In this document: positions 52,634 through 61,537 of the stretch, one piece after another
How positions within the stretch are numbered: the first letter of the stretch is position 1
How the letters are laid out: every line of letters begins with the position of its first letter
Source: Amycolatopsis camponoti
GTDB taxonomy: Bacteria; Actinomycetota; Actinomycetes; Mycobacteriales; Pseudonocardiaceae
Reading direction: 5' to 3'
Assembly: GCF_902497555.1 (NCBI RefSeq)
Contig: NZ_CABVGP010000001.1
Coordinates: 1,178,001-1,242,000 of the forward strand
DNA length: 64,000 bases
The notes under the pieces: generated by a model
Database searches by the model: none
The model's input: only the letters and a program-made list of their open reading frames with translations
Told to the model about the DNA's origin: nothing
Made by a program: the position numbers and the translations under genes

Positions 52634-53064
52634 GTCTGTCCACTGTGGAGGAACGGGTGCGCGACGCGATCGGCGTGCGGCTGTTCACGGTGCTCGCGTG
52701 GGTTCCCGAGCGCAACGCGCTGCGCCGGGTGCACAGCAGCCACCCGGCGGAGTACCCGGTGGGCGGCGAGAAGACGGTCGAGGTCGCCGCGGGCTGGCTC
52801 GACAAGTGCATCACCGCGCAGGAGCCGTACTTCGGCCCGGACCGGGCGGCGGTGCGGGAGATCTTCGCCGACCACGGCCTGATCGAAAGCCTCGGCTGCG
52901 GCTCGATCATCAACGTGCCGGTGATCGCCGACGGCCGGACGCTCGGGGTGCTCAACATCCTCGACGCGGAAGGCACCTACGACGACGATGCGGTGGTGGT
53001 GGCCGAATCGCTCGCGCCGCTGGCCGTGTCCGCCCTGCTCGACCTGGAGAAGGAGAACCGGTGA
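52630..53064 (+). CDS. Stand-alone GAF-domain protein
   Basis: A 144-residue protein made of a single GAF domain: RLFTVLAWVPERNALRRVHS, SLGCGSIINVPVIADGRTLG and LNILDAEGTYDDDAVVVAES. No output domain is present. It overlaps both neighbours by four bases (GTGA each), so it is made in step with the transporter and the amidohydrolase. It may bind the transported ligand, or be a catalytic or regulatory partner. A GAF protein coupled to a hydrolase in this way is unusual. Confidence 0.85.
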   Translation: MSLSTVEERVRDAIGVRLFTVLAWVPERNALRRVHSSHPAEYPVGGEKTVEVAAGWLDKCITAQEPYFGPDRAAVREIFADHGLIESLGCGSIINVPVIADGRTLGVLNILDAEGTYDDDAVVVAESLAPLAVSALLDLEKENR

Positions 53065-54275
53065 CCGGATCCCTGCTGCTGCGCAACGCCCGGCTGCTCG
53101 ACCCGCTGTCCGGGGAGTACACCGAAGGCGACCTGCGTGCCGCCGACGGCCGGATCGTGGAGGCCGGGCCGGGTCTCGCCGCGGCCGACGTGCCTGTTCT
53201 CGACCTGCGCGGCGCGGTCGTGCTGCCCGGGCTGGTCGACGCGCACGTGCACGTCACGGCGTCGACGGCGGACCTGGGCTCGCTGTCGTCGTCGTCACCC
53301 TCCTACGTGGCCGCTCAGGCCGCGCACACGATGAGCCGGATGCTCGACCGCGGGTTCACCACGGTCCGCGACGCGTCGGGCGCCGACTACGGCCTGGCGG
53401 ACGCCCAGGCGGACGGCCTGTTCCGCGGGCCGCGGCTGCTGTTCTGCGGGCGCGCGCTGAGCCAGACCGGCGGGCACGGCGACAGCCGCACGCGCGGCAC
53501 CCAGGTCAAGGACGACCACCCGTGCTGCGCGGGCCTCGGCCGGGTGGCCGACGGCGTCGACGCGGTCCGCGCGGCCGCCCGCGACGAGCTGCGCAAGGGT
53601 GCCCACCACATCAAGGTGATGGCCTCGGGCGGTGTCGCGTCCCCGACCGACCGGATCGACTCGACGCAGTACTCGGCGGACGAGCTGACCGCGATCGTCG
53701 AGGAGGCGTCGGCGGCGAACCGTTACGTGGCGGCACACGCGTACACCGCCCGCGCGGTGAACCGGGCGCTGGAGCTGGGCGTCCGGTCGATCGAGCACGG
53801 CAACCTGCTGGACGACCGCAGCGTTTCGCTGTTCCTCGAGCACGACGCGTACCTGGTGCCGACGCTGGTGACGTACTGGGCGCTGAAGGAAGAGGGCCGC
53901 GAGCACGGCCTCCCGGAGTCGAGCTGGCGCAAGGTCGACGAGGTCCTGGGCGCGGGCATGGCGGCCCTGGAGCGCGCGGCCCGCGGCGGCGTGAAGCTGG
54001 TGTACGGGACGGACCTGCTGGGGGGCATGCACCGTCATCAGAACCACGAGTTCCGCCTGCGCGGAGAGGTCCAGACACCGTTGGAAGTCATCCGTTCGGC
54101 GACGTCGACGGCGGCGGAGCTGCTGAACCTGACGGGGGAGATCGGGACCCTGGACGTGGGCGCGTACGCGGATCTGCTGGTGGTGGACGGCGATCCGCTC
54201 GACGACCTCGGGGTGCTGGCGGAGCCGAAGCACTTCCGCCACATCGTCCAGGGCGGCGAGGTGGTTTCGGGCTGA
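53061..54275 (+). CDS. Metal-dependent amidohydrolase (imidazolonepropionase/prolidase-like group)
   Basis: A 404-residue TIM-barrel hydrolase. Binuclear metal ligands can be assigned: HxH in VDAHVHV (residues 59-63), the carboxylated lysine in HHIKVMASGGVASP, His in YVAAHAYT, His in SIEHGNLL and Asp in VYGTDLLGG. This arrangement fits the Xaa-Pro dipeptidase/ochratoxinase-like subgroup of amidohydrolases. It has no signal peptide, so it would act on a substrate brought in by the MFS protein. Start GTG 53061 overlaps the preceding stop. Confidence 0.9.
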   Translation: MTGSLLLRNARLLDPLSGEYTEGDLRAADGRIVEAGPGLAAADVPVLDLRGAVVLPGLVDAHVHVTASTADLGSLSSSSPSYVAAQAAHTMSRMLDRGFTTVRDASGADYGLADAQADGLFRGPRLLFCGRALSQTGGHGDSRTRGTQVKDDHPCCAGLGRVADGVDAVRAAARDELRKGAHHIKVMASGGVASPTDRIDSTQYSADELTAIVEEASAANRYVAAHAYTARAVNRALELGVRSIEHGNLLDDRSVSLFLEHDAYLVPTLVTYWALKEEGREHGLPESSWRKVDEVLGAGMAALERAARGGVKLVYGTDLLGGMHRHQNHEFRLRGEVQTPLEVIRSATSTAAELLNLTGEIGTLDVGAYADLLVVDGDPLDDLGVLAEPKHFRHIVQGGEVVSG

Positions 54276-54282
54276 GCGGGGT

Positions 54283-54310
54283 GCGCGGAGCGGCCGGGGC
54301 CGCTCCGCGC
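54283..54310. terminator. Bidirectional terminator hairpin
   Basis: GCGCGGAGCGGCC and GGCCGCTCCGCGC are perfect 13-base arms around two bases (practical loop about six). It sits in the 40-base gap between the amidohydrolase and the convergent aldo/keto reductase gene. Confidence 0.75.
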
Positions 54311-54315
54311 CCCGT

Positions 54316-55383
54316 TCACCAGTTCCGCACGGCGGGCGCGTACCCCGCGGGCTTGTCGCCCACCTTCGTGTCCGGTGTGACGATCCAGTTCTGGTACTGC
54401 GCCGTGAACATCCGGTACACCGACGCCGGCGGCACCGCGCTCGCGTCGTCGAGCACCTCGCGCAGCTCGGCCGGGATCTCGAAGTCCAGCGCCGCCATGC
54501 TCTTGCCCAGCTGCCCGGCGCTGCTCGCCCCGACGATCGCCGACGCGATGCCCGGCTGGGTCGCCACCCAGTTGATCGCCACCTGGGCCATCGTGACGCC
54601 CAGCTTGCCCGCCACCTCTTCCAGCGGCTCGAGCAGCTGCCAGTCGCGTTCGGTCCAGGACTGCGCGTCCGGATCGAACCGGCCGGTGCCGCCGTCGCGG
54701 TACTTGCCGGTGAGGAAGCCGCCGGCCAGCGGGCTCCACGCCGTGACGCCGAGGCCGAGGTTCTGTCCCATCGGGACGTGCTCGGTCTCGATTTCCCGCT
54801 GTACCAGCGAATACGGCAGCTGGAGGTTGATCATCGGGGTGAGCGAGCTCGCCTCGGCGATGCTCTGGGCGCGAGCCGCGTACCAGGCCGGCACGTCGGA
54901 CAGGCCCGCGTAACGGATCTTGCCGGCGCGGACGAGGTCGTCGAGCGTGCGGACGACCTCCTCGACCGGGGTCAGCCGGTCCCACGTGTGCAGCAGGAAG
55001 AGGTCGACGTAGTCCGTGCCCAGCCGGCGCAGCGACGCCTCGAGCGCGCGGACCAGGTGCTTGCGGCCGTTGCCGCCCGCGTTGGGGTCGCCGGGGTCGA
55101 CGCTGTTGGTGAACTTCGTGGTGAGGACGACGCGCTCGCGCACGTTCGCCTCGGCGATGAGCCGGCCGAGGATGGTCTCGCTCTCGCCCGCGGTGTAGAA
55201 GTCCGCGGTGTCGAGGAAGTTGCCGCCCTCGTCGAGGTATTTCCGGAAGATCGGGCGGACCTCGTCCTCGGTCTTGCCGTAGGCGGCGTGGAAACCGCCG
55301 GTGCCGAAGTTCATCGTCCCGAGCGCGAGCCGGCTGACGCGCAGGCCGGAGCGGCCGAGGAGGTAGTACTGATCGAGTGCCAT
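54316..55383 (-). CDS. Aldo/keto reductase
   Basis: A 355-residue NADPH-dependent oxidoreductase. The tetrad is visible as Asp and Tyr in FLDTADFYTAGESE, Lys in VLTTKFTNSV and His in LFLLHTWDRL. The C-terminal cofactor segment is ASAIVGASSAGQLGKSMAAL. It belongs to the AKR group related to YajO/Tas-type proteins. ATG 55383 fits the conserved start YYLLGRSGLRVSRLALGTM. The physiological substrate is unknown. It lies downstream of the tannase gene on the same strand, but a terminator separates them. Confidence 0.92.
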   Translation of the reverse strand: MALDQYYLLGRSGLRVSRLALGTMNFGTGGFHAAYGKTEDEVRPIFRKYLDEGGNFLDTADFYTAGESETILGRLIAEANVRERVVLTTKFTNSVDPGDPNAGGNGRKHLVRALEASLRRLGTDYVDLFLLHTWDRLTPVEEVVRTLDDLVRAGKIRYAGLSDVPAWYAARAQSIAEASSLTPMINLQLPYSLVQREIETEHVPMGQNLGLGVTAWSPLAGGFLTGKYRDGGTGRFDPDAQSWTERDWQLLEPLEEVAGKLGVTMAQVAINWVATQPGIASAIVGASSAGQLGKSMAALDFEIPAELREVLDDASAVPPASVYRMFTAQYQNWIVTPDTKVGDKPAGYAPAVRNW

Positions 55384-55425
55384 GACTCCACCGTGCTCCG
55401 CGTTTTTTGGACCCGCAAGTCCATT

Positions 55426-55462
55426 CGCCGTGTGCGCCGGAGGGAGGCCGGCGCACACGGCG
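55426..55462 (-). terminator. Hairpin terminator after tannase-family gene
   Basis: CGCCGTGTGCGCCGG and CCGGCGCACACGGCG are perfect 15-base arms with a 7-base loop, directly after the tannase-family stop codon on the minus strand. Confidence 0.8.
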
Positions 55463-55467
55463 TTGAC

Positions 55468-56985
55468 TCAGCGGCAGCGGTAGCTCGACGCCACCGCCGG
55501 GTCACCGTGGCCGTCGTACCGCGAGACCGACGGGAGCGGGCACAGGTCGCGGGTCTTGCCGTCCGCGGACGCCGCCGTGAGCGTGACCGGGGCCTGGCCG
55601 TGCTCGACCCAGCCGACCAGCTGCCCGAGCGCGTTCGTCGGCTCCGGGCCGCCACCGCCGAAGCAGTGCTCGACGCCCGGGGCGGAGAACAGCCGGTAGA
55701 AGTCGTTCACCCGCTGCGCACCGCCCATCGTCCGCTCGACCTGCCGGCGGTAGGACAGCGTGCCGCCCGGCGGGATCAGCTGGTCGTTCGCGCCCACGAA
55801 CGTGATCAGCTTGCCGCCGGCGCGGCGGAACGCCGACAGGTCCGGGTCGGACGTGCCGATGACGTCGTCGTACTCCCGCACCGACTGGCGGAACACGTCG
55901 GCGTACTGGGCGTACGTCAGCTTCGAGGTGTCGAAGCCGGCCTGCTTCTCCACGAACGATTGCACCCACTTGACGGCCACCGGGAAGCCCGGCGCGACGA
56001 GCGTCCCGTCGGGGCCCGGCGTCGTGCCGGCCAGCCAGGTGAAGTCCGCGCCCTTGGGGAGCCCGGCCCACAGCTTGCGGCCGCGTTCGTCGGTCGGGCC
56101 CGCCCAGATCTTGCGCATGACCTCGGCGTCCGCCGCCGTGACGGTGAACTCCTGGCCGTCGCAGACGACCTTCGTGCCGACGAGGCCGCGCGGGTCGTAG
56201 CCGCACTCGTCCGGCCGGTCGACGATGCCGTTGGTGACGCCGTCCCGCGCGTCGCACGCCTGGACCGCCGCCTGGCGGAACGCGGAAAGCACGCAGGTGC
56301 TGGGGAAGTCGTGGCTCTGGTTCATGACGACCTGCGGCCACAGCGTCGCGACGGCGAACTGCGTCCAGTCGACGGCCGGGGCGTTGGCCAGGATGCCGTC
56401 GAAGTCGCCGGGGTGGTTCTGCGCCTCGGAGTAGCCCTGGCGGCCGCCGGTCGAGCAGCCGGTCCAGTACGAGTACGTCGCCGGGCGGTGGTAGTACCGC
56501 TGCGTGACGGCCTTACCGATCAGTGCCTCTTCGTGCACCGAACGGGTGGCGAAGTCGGTCAGGAGTGTCTGGTCGACCTTGCCGGGGGCGGTCAGCGCCC
56601 ACGACGTGTCGAGCCCGTCGAGGGACACGCCCGCGTCGGTCGTCACGCCGGTGTAGCCGTCCTTGACGGCCTGGGCGAGCCCGTCGAAGTTGCCGGCGGC
56701 GTAGGCGCTGCCGCCGAGGGCCTGCAGCCGTCCGGTCCAGCCGGTGTCGGGCAGGGCCACGGCGACCTTGACGTGGTCGTGGCCGTCGTGGGTCAGGGTG
56801 ACGGTGATCTGGCAGTACGCGGTCTTGCGTTCCGCCTGCACCGACTCGATCTTCGCGCCGGCCGGTGCGGGGACCGACACGGCGGCGCAGGTCGGCGTCG
56901 CGGCGGCCGCGCTCGGTGCGAGCGGGACCAGGCCGGTCAGCAGGAGCGGCACGGCGGCCGCCAAGAACTTCGGGATGCGTCTCAT
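55468..56985 (-). CDS. Secreted tannase/feruloyl esterase family protein
   Basis: A 505-residue exported esterase; the signal peptide ends near residue 28 (PSAAAA). The CS-D-HC motif of the family is complete: Cys-Ser in YWTGCSTGGRQGY, Asp in FVGANDQLIPPGG, and His-Cys in GVEHCFGGGG. A calcium-binding-like lid insertion (CDARDGVTNGIVDRPDEC) is also present. Members hydrolyse tannins, feruloyl esters or, in the MHETase branch, aromatic polyester monomers. ATG 56985 follows GAGGAA. The substrate is not settled by sequence. Confidence 0.9.
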   Translation of the reverse strand: MRRIPKFLAAAVPLLLTGLVPLAPSAAAATPTCAAVSVPAPAGAKIESVQAERKTAYCQITVTLTHDGHDHVKVAVALPDTGWTGRLQALGGSAYAAGNFDGLAQAVKDGYTGVTTDAGVSLDGLDTSWALTAPGKVDQTLLTDFATRSVHEEALIGKAVTQRYYHRPATYSYWTGCSTGGRQGYSEAQNHPGDFDGILANAPAVDWTQFAVATLWPQVVMNQSHDFPSTCVLSAFRQAAVQACDARDGVTNGIVDRPDECGYDPRGLVGTKVVCDGQEFTVTAADAEVMRKIWAGPTDERGRKLWAGLPKGADFTWLAGTTPGPDGTLVAPGFPVAVKWVQSFVEKQAGFDTSKLTYAQYADVFRQSVREYDDVIGTSDPDLSAFRRAGGKLITFVGANDQLIPPGGTLSYRRQVERTMGGAQRVNDFYRLFSAPGVEHCFGGGGPEPTNALGQLVGWVEHGQAPVTLTAASADGKTRDLCPLPSVSRYDGHGDPAVASSYRCR

Positions 56986-57121
56986 CGGTTCCTCGGGTCG
57001 CTTGCGTGGACGCTGCGAAGTTAGGTGGCGGCGGGTTGCGCCCGCGCCCGTCGGATGACGCTGTTGATGTACGTCACTCGGCCTTGAGCTGCGGAAACGT
57101 CCGTTGGGTAAAGTCGGTTCC

Positions 57122-59845
57122 ATGGCGCTGCACGGGCGGGAAGCCGAGCTGAAGGAGCTGGGCGAGCTCGTCGACGGTCCCGAAGAACGCGTCGGCGTCG
57201 TCGTCCGCGGCGAAGCGGGCATCGGCAAGTCGGCGCTGGTCGCTTCGGCGGCGGCAGCGGCGTCGGTCGCCGGGCTGCGCGTGCTGCGGACGGCGGGGGC
57301 CGAAGCCGAGCAGAACCTCGCGTACGCCGGGCTGCACCAGCTGCTCCACCCGGTCCGGGCGGGGGTGGCGGAGCTGCCCGCGCCGCAGCGCGACGCGTTG
57401 CGGACCGCTTTGGGGCTGGCGGAGGGTGTTTCGCCGAGTGCGTACCTGGTCGGGCTCGCAACGCTGACGCTGCTGGCCGAGGAGGCGGTCGCGAAGCCGT
57501 TGCTGCTGGTGGCGGAGGACGCGCAGTGGCTGGATCGGGCCAGTGCCGACGTCCTGGCGTTCGTGGCGCGGCGGATCGAGACCGAGCCGATCGTCCTGGT
57601 GGCGACGCTCCGCGACGGCGTTGCGTCCCCGCTGCTCGAGGCCGGGCTGGCACCGATGGTCCTGGAGCGGCTGGGGGCGGACGACGCGGCGGACCTGCTG
57701 GACGCGGTCGCGCCGGGCTTGGCACCGGCGGTCCGCACGCGGCTGCTGACGGAGGCGGCGGGGCACCCCCTGGCGTTGACGGAGCTGCCGGCCGGGCTGG
57801 CCGGCTTCGACGGGCTCGATCCGGTGCTGCCGCTGACGGAACGCCTGGAGAGGACGTTCACGGCACGGGTGACGGGGCTGCCGGAAGTGACGCGAACGGC
57901 ATTGCTGGTGGCGGCGCTGAACGAGACGACATCGCTGGCGGAGACCTTGGCGGCGACGGGCTCGCTGCTGGCGACGGACGCCGGGCCGGCGCCCACCTCG
58001 TGCCCCCACGTCGAGCCGGAAATCCTCGCCCCCGCCGTCGAAGCCCGCTTGATCGAATTCTCCGCCGGGACCGTCACCTTCCGCCACCCGCTCATGCGCT
58101 CGGCCATCCCCGCGGCCGCCACCCCGACCGACCGCCGGCGGGCCCACCTGGCCCTCGCCGAGGCCCTCCGCGACCAGCCCGACCGGCGCGCCTGGCACCA
58201 AGCCGCCGCGAGTGCCGGGCCCGATGAAACCGTGGCCCGCGCACTCGAAAGCACCGCCGACCGGGCCCGCTACCGGGGTGGGGCCGCCGCTGCCATCGCC
58301 GCTCTCGAACAGGCCGCCCGGCTCAGCGAACACGACGGCACCCGGACCGAACGGCTGCTCAAAGCCGCCGAGCTGGCCGTCGAGTCCGGACGTCGCGAGA
58401 CCGCCGAACGGCTCGTCCACGCCGCGAAACCGGCGAACAAACGCCACCGCGCCACCGCGAGCCGGCTGCTCAGCGAGTTCGAAGACGGCGTTCGCGAAGA
58501 CCCCGCGCGCGTCGCCGAACTCGCCGTCACCGCCGAACACGCCGCGAACGACGGGGAAACCGATGCCGCCGTGCGGATCCTCTGGAGCGCCGCCATGCGG
58601 TGCTTCTGGACCGAACCCGGTGACGCCGCTCGGAAAGCCCTGCTCGACGTCGCCGATCGGCTGCCCGTCCCCGATGACGATCCGCGCGTCGTGGCCGTCA
58701 CCGCCTATGTCGCTCCCTTCGAGCGCGGCGAAGCCGTCCTGACGAACCTCCGGAAGCTCGCCGGGGCGACCGGGGCCGATCCCGAGGTCGACCGGTACCT
58801 GGGCAGCGCCGCCCTGCAGGTCGGCGCCTTCGACCTCGCCGCCCGCTTCTCCGCGGCCGCCGCACCCGGCCTGCGCGCGCAAGGACGGCTGGGGGCGCTG
58901 CCGCGGGCGCTCGCCGTCCAGGCGTGGAGCCGCGTGCGGCTCGGGGACCTCGCCGCCGCGGTGCCCGTCGCCGCCGAAGCCGCGCGGTTCGCCGGTGAGA
59001 CCGGCCAGCCGTTCATGTACGGCCTGGCCACCGCCGTCCAGGCCGAGATCGCCGCCCTGCGCGGCGACCACAAGCAGGCGAAAACCCTGGCCGCCGAGGC
59101 CGAACGCGCCGGGCTCGCCGCGGGCGCCCGGCCGGTGCTCGCCACCGTCCAGCTCACGCGGGGGCTGATCGCCCTGAGCGAGGGCCGCTTCGACGACGCC
59201 TTCGCCGACCTGCGGCGGATGCTCGACCCGGCCGACCCCACCTACCAGCTCGCCCTGCGCGCGTACTGCGTGCCGGAACTCGCCGAGGCCGCCGTCCGGG
59301 CCGGGCAGACCGGCGCCCTGCGCGGCATCCTCGCCGAACTGGAGTGCCTGAGGACGCCGTCGCCCGCCCTGCACATCGGCCTGCGGTACGCGCGGGCCGT
59401 GCTCGACCCGAGTGACGAGCGGTTCGCCGAAGCGCTGCGGGCCGACCTGGCCGGCTGGCCCGCCGAACGCGGCCGCGTCCACCTGGCCTTCGGCGAATGG
59501 CTGCGGCGGCAGCGGCGGGTCGTCGAATCGCGGACGCACCTGCGGACCGCCCGCGAGACGTTCGACGCCCTCGGCATGACGGCCTGGGCCGAGCGCGCGC
59601 GGGGTGAGCTGCGCGGCGCGGGCGAGTCGAGCCCGAACCGCGGCCCGGACGCGCGTGAGAAGCTGACCCCGCACGAGCTGAGCATCGCCCAGCTGGCCGC
59701 CGACGGGCTGACGAACCGCGAGATCGGGCAGCGGCTGTACCTTTCGCACCGGACCGTCGGCACCCATCTGCACCGGATCTTCCCCAAGCTGGGCGTGAGC
59801 TCCCGGGCCGACCTCGCCGGGATGCTGAAGACCCTCGAAGGGTGA
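57122..59845 (+). CDS. LAL-type (large ATP-binding LuxR) transcriptional regulator
   Basis: A 907-residue regulator. The AAA-type P-loop GEAGIGKS is at residues 30-37 and Walker B LLLVAEDAQWLD near 120-131. A long helical region with TPR-like repeats follows, and a C-terminal LuxR helix-turn-helix covers about 845-900 (LTPHELSIAQLAADGLTNRE, then YLSHRTVGTHLHRIF). LAL regulators commonly control secondary metabolism or catabolic genes. The next gene, a lipoprotein hydrolase 92 bases downstream on the same strand, is a plausible target. ATG 57122 is used; the ribosome site is weak. Confidence 0.92.
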   Translation: MALHGREAELKELGELVDGPEERVGVVVRGEAGIGKSALVASAAAAASVAGLRVLRTAGAEAEQNLAYAGLHQLLHPVRAGVAELPAPQRDALRTALGLAEGVSPSAYLVGLATLTLLAEEAVAKPLLLVAEDAQWLDRASADVLAFVARRIETEPIVLVATLRDGVASPLLEAGLAPMVLERLGADDAADLLDAVAPGLAPAVRTRLLTEAAGHPLALTELPAGLAGFDGLDPVLPLTERLERTFTARVTGLPEVTRTALLVAALNETTSLAETLAATGSLLATDAGPAPTSCPHVEPEILAPAVEARLIEFSAGTVTFRHPLMRSAIPAAATPTDRRRAHLALAEALRDQPDRRAWHQAAASAGPDETVARALESTADRARYRGGAAAAIAALEQAARLSEHDGTRTERLLKAAELAVESGRRETAERLVHAAKPANKRHRATASRLLSEFEDGVREDPARVAELAVTAEHAANDGETDAAVRILWSAAMRCFWTEPGDAARKALLDVADRLPVPDDDPRVVAVTAYVAPFERGEAVLTNLRKLAGATGADPEVDRYLGSAALQVGAFDLAARFSAAAAPGLRAQGRLGALPRALAVQAWSRVRLGDLAAAVPVAAEAARFAGETGQPFMYGLATAVQAEIAALRGDHKQAKTLAAEAERAGLAAGARPVLATVQLTRGLIALSEGRFDDAFADLRRMLDPADPTYQLALRAYCVPELAEAAVRAGQTGALRGILAELECLRTPSPALHIGLRYARAVLDPSDERFAEALRADLAGWPAERGRVHLAFGEWLRRQRRVVESRTHLRTARETFDALGMTAWAERARGELRGAGESSPNRGPDAREKLTPHELSIAQLAADGLTNREIGQRLYLSHRTVGTHLHRIFPKLGVSSRADLAGMLKTLEG

Positions 59846-59937
59846 CTTACACCCGCTGCGTCACCTGACGGGCGCGAAGATCACTCGAAACTCCCTAACG
59901 TCGTGAAAGTCCCACGGTCTTTCGCACAGGAGTCAAG

Positions 59938-60972
59938 ATGATCAGCAGGAGAAGGTTCGGGCAGGCGTTCGCGGCGGGGCTGGCGGCGACCTCCTTGGCG
60001 GCCTGCTCGTCGAACGCCACCGCCCCCGCCGCGGCGCCGTCGACGACCCCTGACCTGCGGGCCGGGTCGGGTGAGCACACCTCGCTCGGCGAGGTCAAGC
60101 ACGTCGACGCCGGGGTGCTGAACATGGCGTACTACGAGTCCGGGCCGTCGGCCGGGCAGCCCGTCGTGCTCCTGCACGGCTGGCCGTACGACCCGTACAG
60201 CTACGTCGACGTCGCCCCGATCCTGGCCGCGGCCGGCCACCGGGTGATCGTCCCGTTCCTGCGCGGCTACGGCCCGACGACGTTCAAGTCGGCGCAGACC
60301 GTCCGCAACGGCCAGCAAGCGGCGGTCGCGCTCGACGTCGTCGCCCTGATGGACGCGCTCAGGATCGACAAGGCCGTCCTCGGCGGCTACGACTGGGGTT
60401 CGCGGACGGTCGACATCATCGCCGCGCTCTTCCCGGAGCGCTGCCAGGCCGTCGTCGCGGTGAGCGGCTACATCGTCACGAACCTGGTGGCGAACCGGAA
60501 GCCCCTGGCACCACAAGCGGAACTCGGCTGGTGGTACCAGTACTACTTCGCGACCGAGCGTGGCCGCGCCGGCTACGCGGCCAACCGCCACGACTTCAAC
60601 AAGCTGATCTGGAAGACGGCGTCCCCGGCGTGGCACTTCGACGACGCGACCTACGACCGCAGCGCGGCGGCCTTCGACAACCCCGACCACGTCGACATCG
60701 TCGTCCACAACTACCGCTGGCGCCTCGGCCTCGCCCCGGGCGAGCCGCAGTACGAGGCGTACGAACAAAAGCTGGCGGCGGGCCCCGCCATCACGGTCCC
60801 GGCGATCACGATCGCCAGCGACTTCGACGGCGCGGCCAAGGACGGCAAGGCCTACCGGTCGAAGTACACCGGCCGGTACGAGCACCGGATCCTCGACGGC
60901 ATCGGCCACAACGTCCCGCAGGAGGCGCCGCGCCCGTTCGCCCAGGCGATCCTGGACGCCGCCCGGCAGTGA
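59938..60972 (+). CDS. Tat-exported alpha/beta hydrolase lipoprotein
   Basis: A 344-residue hydrolase. The N-terminus MISRRRFGQAFAAGLAATSL ends in a lipobox (LAAC, Cys23), so it carries both a twin-arginine signal and a lipid anchor. The fold motifs are VVLLHGWPYDPYSY and the nucleophile elbow GGYDWGSR, again with Asp as nucleophile, and the His in DGIGHNVPQEAP. This points to an epoxide-hydrolase- or dehalogenase-like reaction outside the membrane. It ends just before a dispersed palindrome. Confidence 0.88.
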   Translation: MISRRRFGQAFAAGLAATSLAACSSNATAPAAAPSTTPDLRAGSGEHTSLGEVKHVDAGVLNMAYYESGPSAGQPVVLLHGWPYDPYSYVDVAPILAAAGHRVIVPFLRGYGPTTFKSAQTVRNGQQAAVALDVVALMDALRIDKAVLGGYDWGSRTVDIIAALFPERCQAVVAVSGYIVTNLVANRKPLAPQAELGWWYQYYFATERGRAGYAANRHDFNKLIWKTASPAWHFDDATYDRSAAAFDNPDHVDIVVHNYRWRLGLAPGEPQYEAYEQKLAAGPAITVPAITIASDFDGAAKDGKAYRSKYTGRYEHRILDGIGHNVPQEAPRPFAQAILDAARQ

Positions 60973-61022
60973 GGGTCGTGAGTGAGAAACAGTGTTCTAA
61001 CCCTGTTTCTCACTCACGACCC
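60973..61022. repeat. Dispersed palindrome, copy 4 (opposite orientation)
   Basis: The 46-base core at 60975-61020 is the exact reverse complement of copy 1; with flanks it forms a 50-base palindrome from GGGTCG to CGACCC. It begins at the last base of the hydrolase stop codon region and lies between convergent hydrolase and ohr genes. Confidence 0.92.
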
Positions 61023-61035
61023 CTTGCGCCGATGC

Positions 61036-61467
61036 TCAGGCGACCGTGGCGTCGAGGGTGACCTCGATGTTGCCGCGCGTCGCCTTCGAGTACGGGCACA
61101 CCTGGTGCGCGCCGGTGACCAGCTCGTCGGCCGTGGCCTGGTCGATGCCCGACGCCTCCAGGTGCAGGACCGCGCTCAGCCGGAACTCGTTCGCTTCCGA
61201 GTCGTGGTGCAACGTCACCTCGGCGACGACGGCGAGGTCGGTCAGCGGCACCTTCTTCGCGCCCGCGACCCGGCGCACCGCGCCGACGAAGCACGACGCC
61301 CAGCCCGCGGCGAACAGCTGCTCCGGGTTCGTCCCGTCGCCCGCGCCGCCGAAAGCCTTGGGCACGGCGAGCGTGACGTCGAGCTCGCCGTCGTCGGAGG
61401 TCGCGCGGCCGCCGTTGCGGCCCTCCGCGGTGGAGGTGGCGACGGCGGTGTAGGTCACTTCGGACAT
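61036..61467 (-). CDS. ohr: Organic hydroperoxide resistance protein (Ohr)
   Basis: A 143-residue OsmC/Ohr protein. The two catalytic cysteines are Cys59 (AAGWASCFVGAV) and Cys124 (AHQVCPYSKATRGN), both in Ohr-specific contexts, and the N-terminus has YTAVATSTAEGRNGGRATSD. It reduces organic peroxides in the cytoplasm using lipoylated partners. No OhrR-type MarR gene is next to it. ATG 61467 is the start; it is transcribed towards the dispersed palindrome. Confidence 0.95.
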   Translation of the reverse strand: MSEVTYTAVATSTAEGRNGGRATSDDGELDVTLAVPKAFGGAGDGTNPEQLFAAGWASCFVGAVRRVAGAKKVPLTDLAVVAEVTLHHDSEANEFRLSAVLHLEASGIDQATADELVTGAHQVCPYSKATRGNIEVTLDATVA

Positions 61468-61537
61468 GGTGTTCCTTTCAGCGGGTGACGGCACCACGCT
61501 AGGAAGCGCGCGAGACCGCGGCGCCCGTCGCGCGACG

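Noticed and set aside
55468-58254. N-terminal extension of the tannase-family frame to 928 codons
   Set aside because: The real start at 56985 has a ribosome site and signal peptide; the extension runs antisense through the LAL gene.
57074-59773. 899-codon minus-strand frame opposite the LAL regulator
   Set aside because: Gly/Arg/Gln-rich shadow frame; the plus-strand gene has P-loop and LuxR domains.
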